Part shown: piece by piece, positions 25,251 to 33,998 of the stretch
How positions within the stretch are numbered: the stretch's first letter is position 1
Layout of the letters: every line of letters begins with the position of its first letter
DNA from: Marispirochaeta aestuarii
GTDB taxonomy: Bacteria; Spirochaetota; Spirochaetia; JC444; Marispirochaetaceae
DNA: 43,292 bases
Assembly: GCF_002087085.1 (NCBI RefSeq)
Contig: NZ_MWQY01000028.1
Location: 1-43,292, forward strand
Direction of reading: 5' to 3'
The notes under the pieces: generated by a model
Told to the model about the DNA's origin: nothing
Database searches by the model: none
The model's input: only the letters and a program-made list of their open reading frames with translations
Position numbers and translations under genes: made by a program

Positions 25251-26705
25251 TTATATCTGAAGCTTGGATATCCTCTCCAGGTACAGGTCCATCTCGAATT
25301 TTCGCTTCAGTCCCTTCGCTCCCATGGGACGGATCTTTCCGAACAGCGGTCGTTCCGGGAAGGGGCGGTCGTGCCTGCCGAAAACCCAGGCGATACCGGT
25401 GTATCCGTTACAGTCCCTGCCGTCGATACTGTAGGTATCGTTCAGTTCGATGAGCAGCCTGTAGGCCTCCCGCCAGTCCGGCATCCACTGAATAAGCCGT
25501 TTTCCCCAGTACATGCGCATATAACCGTGCATCTTTCCGGTAAGCAGGAGTTCCTTCTGTGCTGCGTTCCAGAAGGGGTCGCCGGTCTCCCCTGCGATCA
25601 GCTGCTCCCTGGCGTAGACCTCGGGTCTTTCGTCACCGGCGTGGCTGTCGAGGCTCTCCTGTGCCCAGGCGGGGACGGCATCGGGACTGTCACAGGCCGG
25701 GTTATGCAGACAGAAGTTGATCGCCAGTTCCCGGCGCACAATCAGCTGCTCCAGGAATGCGGCGGCCCCTTCCGTCAGCCGGGGATCATCCCGGGAAGAA
25801 GCCATGACCGCCAGGGCCGCACTTACCGGAGAAAGGTTGCCGAAGTGGAGGTAGGGGGAGAGTTCCGACTGAATATTTAGCCCCGGATCGTTACGGGAAT
25901 CATGATAATGGGAGAGATTCCCGGCGAGAAAATTCTCCAGTCTCTTCCAGGCTTCCCTCTCGCCTCCGGGTACACTCGCAAGAGGTGCTGCTGCCTCTTG
26001 TATGCCGAAGGCAGTCATGTTTTTCAGCACCGATTCCGGTTTTTCCGAATGAAGGGGCCTGAAGGGCAGATCCTTTAATGATTTTCGGGGATTTTTCAAA
26101 TCCGGCAGGGTGCCCACAGGAGCGAGGTAGAGGTCGATAAGGCGGGTGAGCTTCCGCCGCAGGGTCGCGGCGGCATACTCCTCCTTGTCGCTCGCCTGCA
26201 TCGGGGGCACAACAACATCGCTTTCCAGTTGAATCATCGGCCGTGAAAGACTATTGACGATCTCCCGGCGCCATTTTCTTTGTACTGCTGTATAGCCGGT
26301 GTCACAGACCACACAGGCCGCTTCCTTTGCGGCCCGGGGGATCCCTTCCTCCGGATGTGCAAGATCCAGGATAAGAGGTATACCCAGCTTTGCAAGGGAA
26401 GTCTCAAGATCGATCAGACCCTGGAGCAGAAAAGTGAAATGCCGGCTGTTTGCTCCGGGATAGTCCGGCACCAGGCAGAAACAGGCGTAGAGGGGAAGGT
26501 TCATGGTGTTCGCTGTGATGATCGCCGCTGCAAGGGCGTGGTTGTCCCGGACTCTGAGGGCCTGCTGAACCCAGAGAAGGACGAAGCGCGATTTCTGCGG
26601 AGCAGTGCCCGGGCTTATGCGGATTCTGGAACCGAAGATTCTCTTCAGTTCTTCTGTCGGAAGGGACTTCGCGGATGAGGCTACTGCTTTATCTGCGGCA
26701 TTCAT
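25251..26705 (-). CDS. phr: Class II CPD photolyase
   Basis: A 484-residue FAD-dependent enzyme that repairs cyclobutane pyrimidine dimers with blue/UV-A light. The class II signature is clear at the C-terminus: LLTGKMHGYMRMYWGKRLIQW, ELNDTYSIDGRDCNGYTGIA and ERPLFGKIRPMGAKGLKRKF. The N-terminal Rossmann-like domain (RFVLLWVQQALRVRDNHAL, CLVPDYPGANSRHFTFLLQG) is also of the class II type. Its ATG overlaps the TGA of the B12-binding regulator gene by four bases (ATGA), so it is the second gene of an operon whose first product is a probable light sensor. No separate promoter is needed. Confidence 0.95.
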   Translation of the reverse strand: MNAADKAVASSAKSLPTEELKRIFGSRIRISPGTAPQKSRFVLLWVQQALRVRDNHALAAAIITANTMNLPLYACFCLVPDYPGANSRHFTFLLQGLIDLETSLAKLGIPLILDLAHPEEGIPRAAKEAACVVCDTGYTAVQRKWRREIVNSLSRPMIQLESDVVVPPMQASDKEEYAAATLRRKLTRLIDLYLAPVGTLPDLKNPRKSLKDLPFRPLHSEKPESVLKNMTAFGIQEAAAPLASVPGGEREAWKRLENFLAGNLSHYHDSRNDPGLNIQSELSPYLHFGNLSPVSAALAVMASSRDDPRLTEGAAAFLEQLIVRRELAINFCLHNPACDSPDAVPAWAQESLDSHAGDERPEVYAREQLIAGETGDPFWNAAQKELLLTGKMHGYMRMYWGKRLIQWMPDWREAYRLLIELNDTYSIDGRDCNGYTGIAWVFGRHDRPFPERPLFGKIRPMGAKGLKRKFEMDLYLERISKLQI

Positions 26706-27604
26706 GGGCTGTATACCTTATACTGTACAAGCTCTTCGGCAATAAGGAGTCCCTCCGCCAGGGAGCCTGCAACTTTACAGGCGGACAGGTCTTTAAGACC
26801 CTCCCGACCTTCCTCAAAAGCCCTTCCTCCCAGAATAACCGGAATACGGGCAAGCGGTGCTTCCCGGCGCAGCCTGTGGATCAGCAGTTCCCCGGAGTCC
26901 CTGTTTTCGCTGAGGGTGGCGGAGAATGCCAGCAGATCAGGCCGTGCGGAGAGAAGAAGGGATATCAACTGGTCCGTCGGGACCTTGTCTCCCAGAAAAA
27001 ATGCCCGCCAGCCGGCCTGCTCCAGCAGGTCCCGGAGCATCCTGATTCCGATGCTGTGACTCTCTCCCGGAACGGTGGCACAGATGCACAGTTTGTCCGA
27101 TGGCGGAACCCCGGGGTAACAGGTCCGCAGACGCTCCATGAATCCTTCCACGGCGTGGCTGATTATATGCTCCTCCGCTACTGAAATACTGCCTTCGGCC
27201 CAGAGTTCCCCTGTCATGATCAGGAGAGGTTCCAGACTGCGGAGATAGATTTCCTTCATGGGGACACCGGATTTAACTGACCGCTCCACCTTTTCCCAGG
27301 CTTCCAGATCCCTGCCTCCCAGGATTGAGCTGATCATCTCCTTTGGGGAGAGGGGCTTTTCTGGATCTCGTCTTTCAGAATCCGGGATGGCATCTGTGTT
27401 TGCCCGGACTCCCAGTATCCTGTCCAGGGATGCGTCGAAGAGCTCCGCCAGGGCCACGAGTTTCTGCTGGTCCGGAAAACGGCTGTTATTTTCATAGTTG
27501 GCTATGGTTGTCTGTCCTACTCCCAATACCTGGGCAACCTGCTTCTGACTCATTCTGTTTTTTTTGCGGTAGTACCGCAGCCACTGACCGAATTGCTGTT
27601 CCAT
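26702..27604 (-). CDS. XRE-type regulator with cobalamin-binding domain (probable CarH/LitR-like light sensor)
   Basis: A 300-residue transcription factor. Residues 8-63 are an XRE/Cro-CI helix-turn-helix (MSQKQVAQVLGVGQTTIANYE), not the MerR domain usual in CarH/LitR. Residues about 100-165 form the helical half of a B12 module with the W-x9-EH signature (Trp135, Glu145, His146), a hallmark of adenosylcobalamin photoreceptors. The Rossmann half has Glu181-x-His183-x-x-Gly186 (PGESHSIGIRML), with His183 the expected cobalt ligand, then LAFSATLSE and VILGGRAF. The residue after Trp135 is Ala, where Thermus CarH has the His that binds cobalt after photolysis. Coupling to a photolyase gene supports light-controlled DNA repair. 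GGAG precedes the ATG. Confidence 0.9.
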   Translation of the reverse strand: MEQQFGQWLRYYRKKNRMSQKQVAQVLGVGQTTIANYENNSRFPDQQKLVALAELFDASLDRILGVRANTDAIPDSERRDPEKPLSPKEMISSILGGRDLEAWEKVERSVKSGVPMKEIYLRSLEPLLIMTGELWAEGSISVAEEHIISHAVEGFMERLRTCYPGVPPSDKLCICATVPGESHSIGIRMLRDLLEQAGWRAFFLGDKVPTDQLISLLLSARPDLLAFSATLSENRDSGELLIHRLRREAPLARIPVILGGRAFEEGREGLKDLSACKVAGSLAEGLLIAEELVQYKVYSP

Positions 27605-27621
27605 ATAAGCTCCGAAGGATA

Positions 27622-27650
27622 AATTAACACAAAATGTGAAAGAGTGTCAA
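27622..27650 (-). promoter_or_regulatory. Promoter of the B12 regulator / photolyase operon
   Basis: On the minus strand TTGACA (27645-27650) and TTAATT (27622-27627) are 17 bp apart. A short repeat CACA-N3-TGTG (27628-27638) lies in the spacer, a possible autoregulatory site. The same 89-bp region must hold the promoter of the divergent efflux operon. Confidence 0.5.
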
Positions 27651-27693
27651 AAAATATCTTGCTTCATGGCATAATGTAATATATTTTTTTTAT

Positions 27694-28800
27694 ATGGCTT
27701 TGAAGAAAACTCCAGGAATACTTTTTCCGTCTCTGCTGCTGCTCATACTGCTCTCGGGGTGCCGGGGCCGGGACTCGGTATCCGGTGCAACCTGGGTTCC
27801 TGGTACCGGCGAAAATCCATCACCGGCGGTTGAGGTTGTTTCCGTGGAACAGGGAAAACTCTACAACACCATAGGTTCCACCGGGACCGTGCGGGGCAGG
27901 AATGAGGCTCGCATAGTGACCACAAGCCAGGGAATGGTCATGTCTTTTCCGGTGCGTCTTGGTCAGGAGGTCGGGGAAGGAGATGTGATTCTCCGTCTGG
28001 ATGACGAACTGGCCTCCTATGCAGCGGAGCAGGCACGGACAGGGTGGGAGATTGCCAGGGCAGATCTGGAGGTTCTGAGTTCCCTGTATGAGCGGGGAAA
28101 CGCTTCCCGGGTCGATCTGGAACGGGCCAGAAGCAGTGAACGCGGCGCCCGGGCTGCCTATGACCAGAGTCTCAGAATTCTGGAAGACCGAACAGTCCGA
28201 AGCCCCATGAACGGCCATATAATCTGGATTGATGAGAACGCTTCTCCCGGAAACTATCTGAATACCGGCAGCATGATCGCGCTGGTGGCGGATATTTCGG
28301 GTTTTACGATGATACTTGAACTTGGTGAACGACAGATAGGGCTTGTCGGACCCGGGGCCGGAGCGGAAATTCATGTGCAGGCTGCAGGAACGTCGTCCTT
28401 TTCTGGTACAGTGGAGGCAGTGGCGGCAGGAAGCGGCGGTACAACGGCAACGTATCAGGTGGAGCTCTCCTTTTCGGCTCCTTCGGATTCCGGTATTAAA
28501 CCGGGAATGGCCGCCCGGGTTGTGGTGGAAACCAGCCTTGAGAAGGAGGCTCTCCTTGTTCCAGGCATTGCGCTTCTTAAGGGGAGTGAAGAACGTAATG
28601 AGGTATTCTTACTTCGCGACGGATATGCCCGTCTTGTTCCCGTGGAGGTCCTTGACCGGCACGGGGATTTTGCGGCCGTCGGATCCGGTCTGAAAGACGG
28701 GGACCGGGTAATAGTATCAGGAACCCGGCGGCTTATGGACGGAGACCCGGTCAGGGCGACGGAGGTCAGTCTTGTCCGGGAAGGGATGCAGAACAGATGA
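27694..28800 (+). CDS. RND efflux membrane-fusion lipoprotein
   Basis: A 368-residue periplasmic adaptor of an RND pump. The N-terminus is a lipoprotein signal (FPSLLLLILLSGC) with acylated Cys23. The HlyD/MFP layout is seen: first barrel-sandwich strand block (VVSVEQGKLYNTIGSTGTVR, SFPVRLGQEVGEGDVILRLD), a helical hairpin (EQARTGWEIARADLEVLSSL to AYDQSLRILEDRTV), the second sandwich half (RSPMNGHIIWIDENASPGNY), then beta-barrel and membrane-proximal domains (LVPVEVLDRHGDFAAVGSGL). Its stop overlaps the pump gene start (ATGA). No outer-membrane channel gene follows. It diverges from the light-sensor gene across 89 bp. Confidence 0.93.
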   Translation: MALKKTPGILFPSLLLLILLSGCRGRDSVSGATWVPGTGENPSPAVEVVSVEQGKLYNTIGSTGTVRGRNEARIVTTSQGMVMSFPVRLGQEVGEGDVILRLDDELASYAAEQARTGWEIARADLEVLSSLYERGNASRVDLERARSSERGARAAYDQSLRILEDRTVRSPMNGHIIWIDENASPGNYLNTGSMIALVADISGFTMILELGERQIGLVGPGAGAEIHVQAAGTSSFSGTVEAVAAGSGGTTATYQVELSFSAPSDSGIKPGMAARVVVETSLEKEALLVPGIALLKGSEERNEVFLLRDGYARLVPVEVLDRHGDFAAVGSGLKDGDRVIVSGTRRLMDGDPVRATEVSLVREGMQNR

Positions 28801-31800
28801 ACCTGGGATCCTTCTCGGTCAGGAATCACGTCCTGGTGAATATTCTCATGTTTGCCCTGCTGGTGCTGAGTCTTTTAAGTCTCCAGCGCATGCCCAGGGA
28901 GCAGTTCTCAGAGGTACCCTTCTTCTGGGTTACCATAAGCGTACCCTATCCGGGGGCCAGCCCTGAGGATATCGAACGATCTGTCACGATCAAAATTGAA
29001 AATGTGATGCAGGGGCTCAAAAGCCTTAAATCCGTCAGCTCCGTAAGCAGTGAAGGGCTTTCCCGGGTCCGGGTGGAGTTTGAGGACGGAATCGATGCGG
29101 ATGAGTTTGCCCGCCTTTTCCAGGAGACCAGGACACGATTCTCATCAGTGGAGCTTCCCGAGGGGACCCTGGAAGCGCAGCTTGACGATTTTTCCGCGGC
29201 TGATTTTCTACCTGTTATCGAAGTTGTACTCTCGGGCAATGTGGATTACCAGCTTCTCAGCTCTTCCGCAAATGAGCTCGAGGATCTCCTGGAAGGAATC
29301 CCGGAGGTGGCGGAGATTACCTCTGTAGGGTCCCGGGAACGCCGCATCCACGTGGATGTACTGCGGGCGAGCAGCGAGTCCCTGGGAGTCTCTCTCGGGG
29401 AGATTGCCGATACCATAAACGGGGTGAATCTGTCGATTCCGGCGGGTACGGCGTCTACGGCCAACCGTGAGTATATCGTCAGAACCCAGGGGGATACCAC
29501 GGACGTCACGGGAATTTCCGAGCTCGCGATCCACCGGGACTCCTCCGGATTGCAGAGAAGTATCCGGGTCGGTGATCTGGCCGGGGTTTCCGAAGGCTTC
29601 GAAGAATCGGGGATTCAGGCCCGCTTTAACGGACGCCAGGCGATAATCCTGAGGGTGGCCAAGGTAAGCGGGGGTGATTCCGCGGAGCTTGTTTCCGGGG
29701 TCAGAGAAGTGATCTCCCGCTTCAGCCGCTACATTCCCGTGGGAATACAGGTGGATACCTTCGGCGATTCCACGGTACAGATTCGCAACAGCATCGATGT
29801 ATTAAGCAGTAATGCCCTCTTCGGCCTCTTTCTGCTGACGCTGATTCTCTTTCTTTTTGTGGGTCTCAGGAACGCCCTTATTACCGGCCTGGGAATACCT
29901 GTCTCCTTTGCCATTACCCTGATTGTACTGGAGCTCAGCGGGCAGACCATAAATACCAACACCTTGTTCGGTCTGGTTCTGGTCCTGGGGCTGATCGTGG
30001 ACCATGGTATAGTCATAGTGGAAAACTCCTACCGGCTGCAGCAGCAGGGCTTTACGCGGCTGCAGGCGGCGATGAGCGGGGCCAACCAGGTCGTGGGGCC
30101 GGTGCTCGCGGCCACGGGAACGACCGTTGCCGCTTTTCTGCCCCTGATGCTGCTCCCCGGGACAATCGGCAGATTTTTGCGGGTTATACCCTTTACTGTT
30201 TCCGTGGCCCTTATCGCTTCCACCCTGGAGGCGCTGGTTTTTCTTCCCGCCCATTACGCAGAGTGGCCGGGAGGCAGGAAAAAGAAAGCCGGAATTCTTG
30301 CCGGGCCCCTGGAGGGGCTGCAGAGATCTTTTGCCCGGATGCTGGCCTTTCTGTACAAACGGAAAAAACGTACCCTCGCCGGGGCCCTTCTTTTTCTTGT
30401 CGTGTCCTTTTCTCTTGTCCCCTTTATCCGGCAGGACCTTTTCAGCGCCGAGGATTTTTCCCTCTTTTATATCGATATCGAAATGCCCGTCGGGACCCCC
30501 TCCGAGGGGACTTCCGATTTTGTTGTCCGGTACGAGAATCGGATTCTCCCCCTGGTTGGAAACGGTGAAATCACCGGCCTGGCCACATCCGTCGGTTTCC
30601 GGGGCAGCGAGAACGCGAATGCCAGGCAGGGCAACCTGGCCCAGATAATTGTGGACCTGGCGGAGCAGAGGGAAGGCAGGACCCGTCCTATCAGCGTCAT
30701 CATGGGCGAAATCGAGGCCCTCACAGCCGACATCGCCGGCGCAGAGGAGGTGGCGTTTCGTAAGGCGGTTAACGGACCTCCTGTTTCGCCGCCGGTGGGG
30801 TATCGTCTGTTCGGAGATGACTACGGGGAATTGCGTCGGGTCGCCGCCCGTATGCGTGAACGGCTTACGCAGTATCCCGAGCTCTTTAATATCCGGGACA
30901 ATATCGAGGCGGGAACCCCGGAGATGCGGATTGTCGTCAATTCCCATCGGGCCGCTGAATTCGGCATATCTTCAGGCTACGTGGGAAGCTACCTGCGTTC
31001 CGCCCTGGAGGGCATACCGGCGGGAAGTTACTTTATCCGCAACGAGGAGGTCCCGGTTATTGTACGGTATGCGTCGGATGAGGGTGTCAGCGATATAGGC
31101 GCCATCGACGAGATGAAGATCCCCCTTCCATCGGGCGGACAGATTCCCCTCTCTTCCCTGGCGGTCCTCGAGGAGGCGGTGCCTCTGGCTTCCATCAAGC
31201 GTCTTGACGGCAAGCGGGAGGTAAACATAGAGGCCTCCGCCTACGATGAACAGAACATCCGGGAGATCAACCGGGAGATTCGGGAGTATTATGATGCAGA
31301 ACTCAATCCGGAATATCCCGGAGTTGAGCTGAAAGTAGGGGGGGAATTTTCTGATCTGGACGATCTTCTCCTCCAGATCCTGCGGATATTCCTGCTGGGC
31401 ATTTTCCTGATGTACATGATTCTGGGTTCCCAGTTTTCTTCCTATACCCAGCCCTTCCTAATTCTTGTGACTCTTCCCTTTGCCTTCGCGGGGATCATTA
31501 CCTTCCTGGCCGTTTCGGGAACCCCCTTCTCCACAACGGTTCTCTACGCTGCCGTCGCCCTGGCGGGGATTGCCGTTAATGACAGTATTGTGTTGATCAG
31601 CTTCATCAACGAGAACAGGAAAGAGGATGTTCCGGTGATGCAGGCTGTTCTCGATGCAGCGGCGGCGCGGATGAGGCCGATACTCCTGACATCGGTAACC
31701 ACCATTGCGGGACTTCTTCCGGCGGCCCTGGGCATCGGAGGCAGGTCGGTGGTCTGGGCACCCATGGCCAGTACCATTATCTTCGGACTCCTCTTTTCCA

Positions 31801-31913
31801 CCCTGACGGCCCTGGTGGTTATTCCGCTGATCTACGGAATCTTCTACGACCGTCCCGGCAGGATGGATGCCCTCAGGGAATCAGCTCAAAGAGACGCTGA
31901 GACAGAAAGGTAA
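28797..31913 (+). CDS. RND-family efflux pump (AcrB/HAE type)
   Basis: A 1038-residue inner-membrane proton antiporter, normal in length for HAE-RND pumps. It begins with TM1 (SVRNHVLVNILMFALLVLSL) and the porter domain (PYPGASPEDIERSVTIKIEN). TM2-6 lie around residues 335-480, and the second half repeats the plan, with TM7 at about 525-545 and TM8-12 from about 860. The TM4 proton-relay motif reads GLIVDHGIVIVEN: Asp402 is kept but the second Asp of the AcrB DD pair is His403. TM10 reads GIAVNDSIVLISF, with Asn where AcrB has Lys940. Drug, lipid or metal substrate cannot be fixed. Its 3' end overlaps a convergent small membrane protein gene by 41 bp. Confidence 0.93.
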   Translation: MNLGSFSVRNHVLVNILMFALLVLSLLSLQRMPREQFSEVPFFWVTISVPYPGASPEDIERSVTIKIENVMQGLKSLKSVSSVSSEGLSRVRVEFEDGIDADEFARLFQETRTRFSSVELPEGTLEAQLDDFSAADFLPVIEVVLSGNVDYQLLSSSANELEDLLEGIPEVAEITSVGSRERRIHVDVLRASSESLGVSLGEIADTINGVNLSIPAGTASTANREYIVRTQGDTTDVTGISELAIHRDSSGLQRSIRVGDLAGVSEGFEESGIQARFNGRQAIILRVAKVSGGDSAELVSGVREVISRFSRYIPVGIQVDTFGDSTVQIRNSIDVLSSNALFGLFLLTLILFLFVGLRNALITGLGIPVSFAITLIVLELSGQTINTNTLFGLVLVLGLIVDHGIVIVENSYRLQQQGFTRLQAAMSGANQVVGPVLAATGTTVAAFLPLMLLPGTIGRFLRVIPFTVSVALIASTLEALVFLPAHYAEWPGGRKKKAGILAGPLEGLQRSFARMLAFLYKRKKRTLAGALLFLVVSFSLVPFIRQDLFSAEDFSLFYIDIEMPVGTPSEGTSDFVVRYENRILPLVGNGEITGLATSVGFRGSENANARQGNLAQIIVDLAEQREGRTRPISVIMGEIEALTADIAGAEEVAFRKAVNGPPVSPPVGYRLFGDDYGELRRVAARMRERLTQYPELFNIRDNIEAGTPEMRIVVNSHRAAEFGISSGYVGSYLRSALEGIPAGSYFIRNEEVPVIVRYASDEGVSDIGAIDEMKIPLPSGGQIPLSSLAVLEEAVPLASIKRLDGKREVNIEASAYDEQNIREINREIREYYDAELNPEYPGVELKVGGEFSDLDDLLLQILRIFLLGIFLMYMILGSQFSSYTQPFLILVTLPFAFAGIITFLAVSGTPFSTTVLYAAVALAGIAVNDSIVLISFINENRKEDVPVMQAVLDAAAARMRPILLTSVTTIAGLLPAALGIGGRSVVWAPMASTIIFGLLFSTLTALVVIPLIYGIFYDRPGRMDALRESAQRDAETER

Positions 31914-32121
31914 AGGCCACCAGGCCGCCGATGAGAAAGAGAACCGCGAAGGTTACGATAACTATCAGTGCCGCCCGTCCGAAGCTCCGGGTCTCTTCGT
32001 CACTCCCGGCGAAGCCCCAGAGGAGCGACGCAATGACGTTGATTACCGGGATTCCCAAAAGAAGCAGGCGAATCAGGTATCGGGTAAATATCGAATTGTT
32101 GTCTAAAGGTTGATCACCCAC
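31873..32121 (-). CDS. Small two-helix membrane protein
   Basis: An 82-residue protein with two hydrophobic helices (TRYLIRLLLLGIPVINVIASLLW and ALIVIVTFAVLFLIGGLVAFTF) joined by a loop FAGSDEETRSFGRA. The pattern P-V/L-N-x-I-x-x-L-x-W-A/G-F-G followed by a charged loop and R/K-A-x-L-I occurs widely in small bacterial membrane proteins of unknown function, which argues that this is a real gene. It begins with GTG at 32121; GGAG lies about 11 bases upstream. It follows the FecR-domain gene by 39 bp on the same strand, and its last 41 bp run antisense to the end of the RND pump gene. Function unknown. Confidence 0.7.
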   Translation of the reverse strand: MGDQPLDNNSIFTRYLIRLLLLGIPVINVIASLLWGFAGSDEETRSFGRAALIVIVTFAVLFLIGGLVAFTFLSQRLFELIP

Positions 32122-32160
32122 GGTACGAGCTTCTCCTGTTGTTTGTGTCTGCTGTATGTA

Positions 32161-33828
32161 TCATGGATAGGGTATCCCTTCAATCCCGTAGGAGTCGATT
32201 AATGCGGCGAAGTCAGGGTTTTTCATCATGACCCTGAAGCTGTGGTCAATCGCCTCGGGATCGACCCTCTTTTCGAGTTCCGTTCCCAGACGGGCACGGG
32301 AATCCTCGTCCATACCGATGATTCTGCCGGTGATATTCTTGAAGGCGTCGAGGCTCTCCCAGAAGCGTCTTGTTTCCCGGATCTCTGCAAGATCTCCCGG
32401 AAGGGTGAAGATCTGCATAAGCCTGGCGATGCGCTCCTTCTCGTCCTCATGTAGGGAAATCGCCGGAAGGGCATCCTCTTTCCTTCGGGTCAGTTCCCTG
32501 GGAGTGGCGCTCAGCTGCTGTTCCGCACCAACTTCACTGGCGGGGCGTTTTTCAGGTTCACAGGCAACGCTGCCTTCAAGTACGCTCAGCAGGATCTGCC
32601 GTTTTTCCACCTCCAGCACCAGGTCCGTTCCGGTTACCAGGTACTCCGCCCCGGGGGTGCTGAAACGGTAATCCGGCCGGTTCTTTCCGACAATGCGGCC
32701 CCGGACACTGCCTTCCAGCAGGCTGAATCTGGCGGCGGGCTTATCCGGACCTGCAGGAAGCTGAAGCAGGCTGAAGTCTGTCTCCTCCCCGATTTTGAGT
32801 ATGCTGCCGTCCCTCAGTATGAGCTCAAGGGAGGAATCGGCGTCGGTCCGGAGTCTGGTATCGGCATACAGATCGTCGCCGGTGACGGGCAGGATACCTC
32901 CCCCCTTCGGGTTCTCCACCCTGACCCGCCCGAGAACACGACTGACCAGGGCGGTGGGTTCCGGCGGAATCAGGGCGTCGGGATCACCTAGTCCGGCAAG
33001 ACGCCGGGCGGCCTCTTTCAGCGTTTCCTGTCCTGTCGGGAAGGCTGCTGCCACCGCATCCGCGAAGTCAGTGCCCTCCTTGCGAAGCAGGAGACTGAGT
33101 TCATCCATAACGGACTTCCGCAGATCGGGATCTATCCTGAGCTCCGCGGCAAGGGCGTCCTTTCTGGCTTCGAGACCCTCCAGCCTGAGTACCGGAGGCA
33201 GTACCTGCTGCAGCTCGCTGTAGGGAAGAGAAAGGGCTGTTCGGGAAACCCGGGTAAAGGGGAGACCGGTATTTTCCGGAATAAGAGCAGAAAACAGGCC
33301 TTCGGCTATTCTTTCGGGAACTCTGAGTCTGGAAAGGCTCATGTTTCTGAAAAAGAGGATGATTCCGTCTTCTTCCGGCCGCAGCGCCAGATCCGCTCTG
33401 ACCTTTGTTGCAAGAGGGCGCAGACGTATCCATCCCGGGGTAAGCGACTCCGGCGGGACCATCACGAGGTCCGCGTAAAGGCTGATCTCTCCGGGTTCCA
33501 GATCAAGGCTGATCTTCTGTATATCCACGCTCCTGTCGGGGGCTTCTTCCCGTGCAGTAACGGCGGAGATCATGCGGTCCAGGGCTTCTTCCCTGATGAT
33601 GGTGATCTGCCCGAGCTCCAGGGCTTCCATAAAGCTCAGCAGCTCCGTCTGCATACCGGCGGTTTCCCGTACTGCTCCCACCCGTGGCAGGGGCTGGGTA
33701 GCCCGCTCCACAAGAAAACCCGCCAGGGTAAGAAATCCTCCCACAAAATAGAAGAGATAGAGAATTATCCCCAGCAGAAGCCCTGCGGCGGTGAGGAAAA
33801 GCTTGTGAGCGGGTGATGCGGGAGTCAT
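32161..33828 (-). CDS. Membrane-anchored FecR-domain protein
   Basis: A 555-residue protein. Two hydrophobic stretches lie near the N-terminus (LFLTAAGLLLGIILYLFYFV, GGFLTLAGFLVE), then a mainly helical region of about 270 residues with no family I recognise. A FecR-like beta domain follows at about 305-440 (LYADTRLRTDADSSLELILR, GSILKIGEETDFSLLQLPA, GSVRGRIVGK, TPGAEYLVTGTDLVLEVE, LLSVLEGSVACEPE). The rest is helical. Stand-alone FecR-domain proteins in spirochaetes are probably periplasmic or structural, not iron regulators. I start at the ATG 33828: TATACT ends nine bases before it, so the in-frame ATG at 33879 would be upstream of transcription. Operon with the small membrane protein 39 bp downstream. 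Confidence 0.78.
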   Translation of the reverse strand: MTPASPAHKLFLTAAGLLLGIILYLFYFVGGFLTLAGFLVERATQPLPRVGAVRETAGMQTELLSFMEALELGQITIIREEALDRMISAVTAREEAPDRSVDIQKISLDLEPGEISLYADLVMVPPESLTPGWIRLRPLATKVRADLALRPEEDGIILFFRNMSLSRLRVPERIAEGLFSALIPENTGLPFTRVSRTALSLPYSELQQVLPPVLRLEGLEARKDALAAELRIDPDLRKSVMDELSLLLRKEGTDFADAVAAAFPTGQETLKEAARRLAGLGDPDALIPPEPTALVSRVLGRVRVENPKGGGILPVTGDDLYADTRLRTDADSSLELILRDGSILKIGEETDFSLLQLPAGPDKPAARFSLLEGSVRGRIVGKNRPDYRFSTPGAEYLVTGTDLVLEVEKRQILLSVLEGSVACEPEKRPASEVGAEQQLSATPRELTRRKEDALPAISLHEDEKERIARLMQIFTLPGDLAEIRETRRFWESLDAFKNITGRIIGMDEDSRARLGTELEKRVDPEAIDHSFRVMMKNPDFAALIDSYGIEGIPYP

Positions 33829-33837
33829 TACGCATTG

Positions 33838-33843
33838 AGTATA
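33838..33843 (-). promoter_or_regulatory. -10 box of the FecR-domain gene (leaderless)
   Basis: TATACT on the minus strand, nine bases before the ATG. The best -35 is CTGAAA at 17 bp spacing, four of six matching consensus. Confidence 0.45.
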
Positions 33844-33906
33844 CTGCAGCGGGGAGGTTTTTTCAGCAGTTTTTCCCAACGAAATATAAGCCCGGGTTTC
33901 CGGTGC

Positions 33907-33936
33907 TTGACCATCCCCCGTGACAGGCGGTAGGCT
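33907..33936 (+). promoter_or_regulatory. speA promoter
   Basis: TTGACC (33907-33912) and TAGGCT (33931-33936) are 18 bp apart. The expected start site near 33943 lies upstream of both candidate start codons. Confidence 0.55.
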
Positions 33937-33998
33937 GAATTTTACGGAGGATGGGTCCTCCCTTATTCAGTGCAGATTTTTCCAAGCGAGGATTGATC

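Noticed and set aside
29802-30947. A 381-codon minus-strand frame, with similar long frames at 38555-39769, 17112-18164 and 22436-23479
   Set aside because: All are opposite well-supported genes and contain no recognisable domain.
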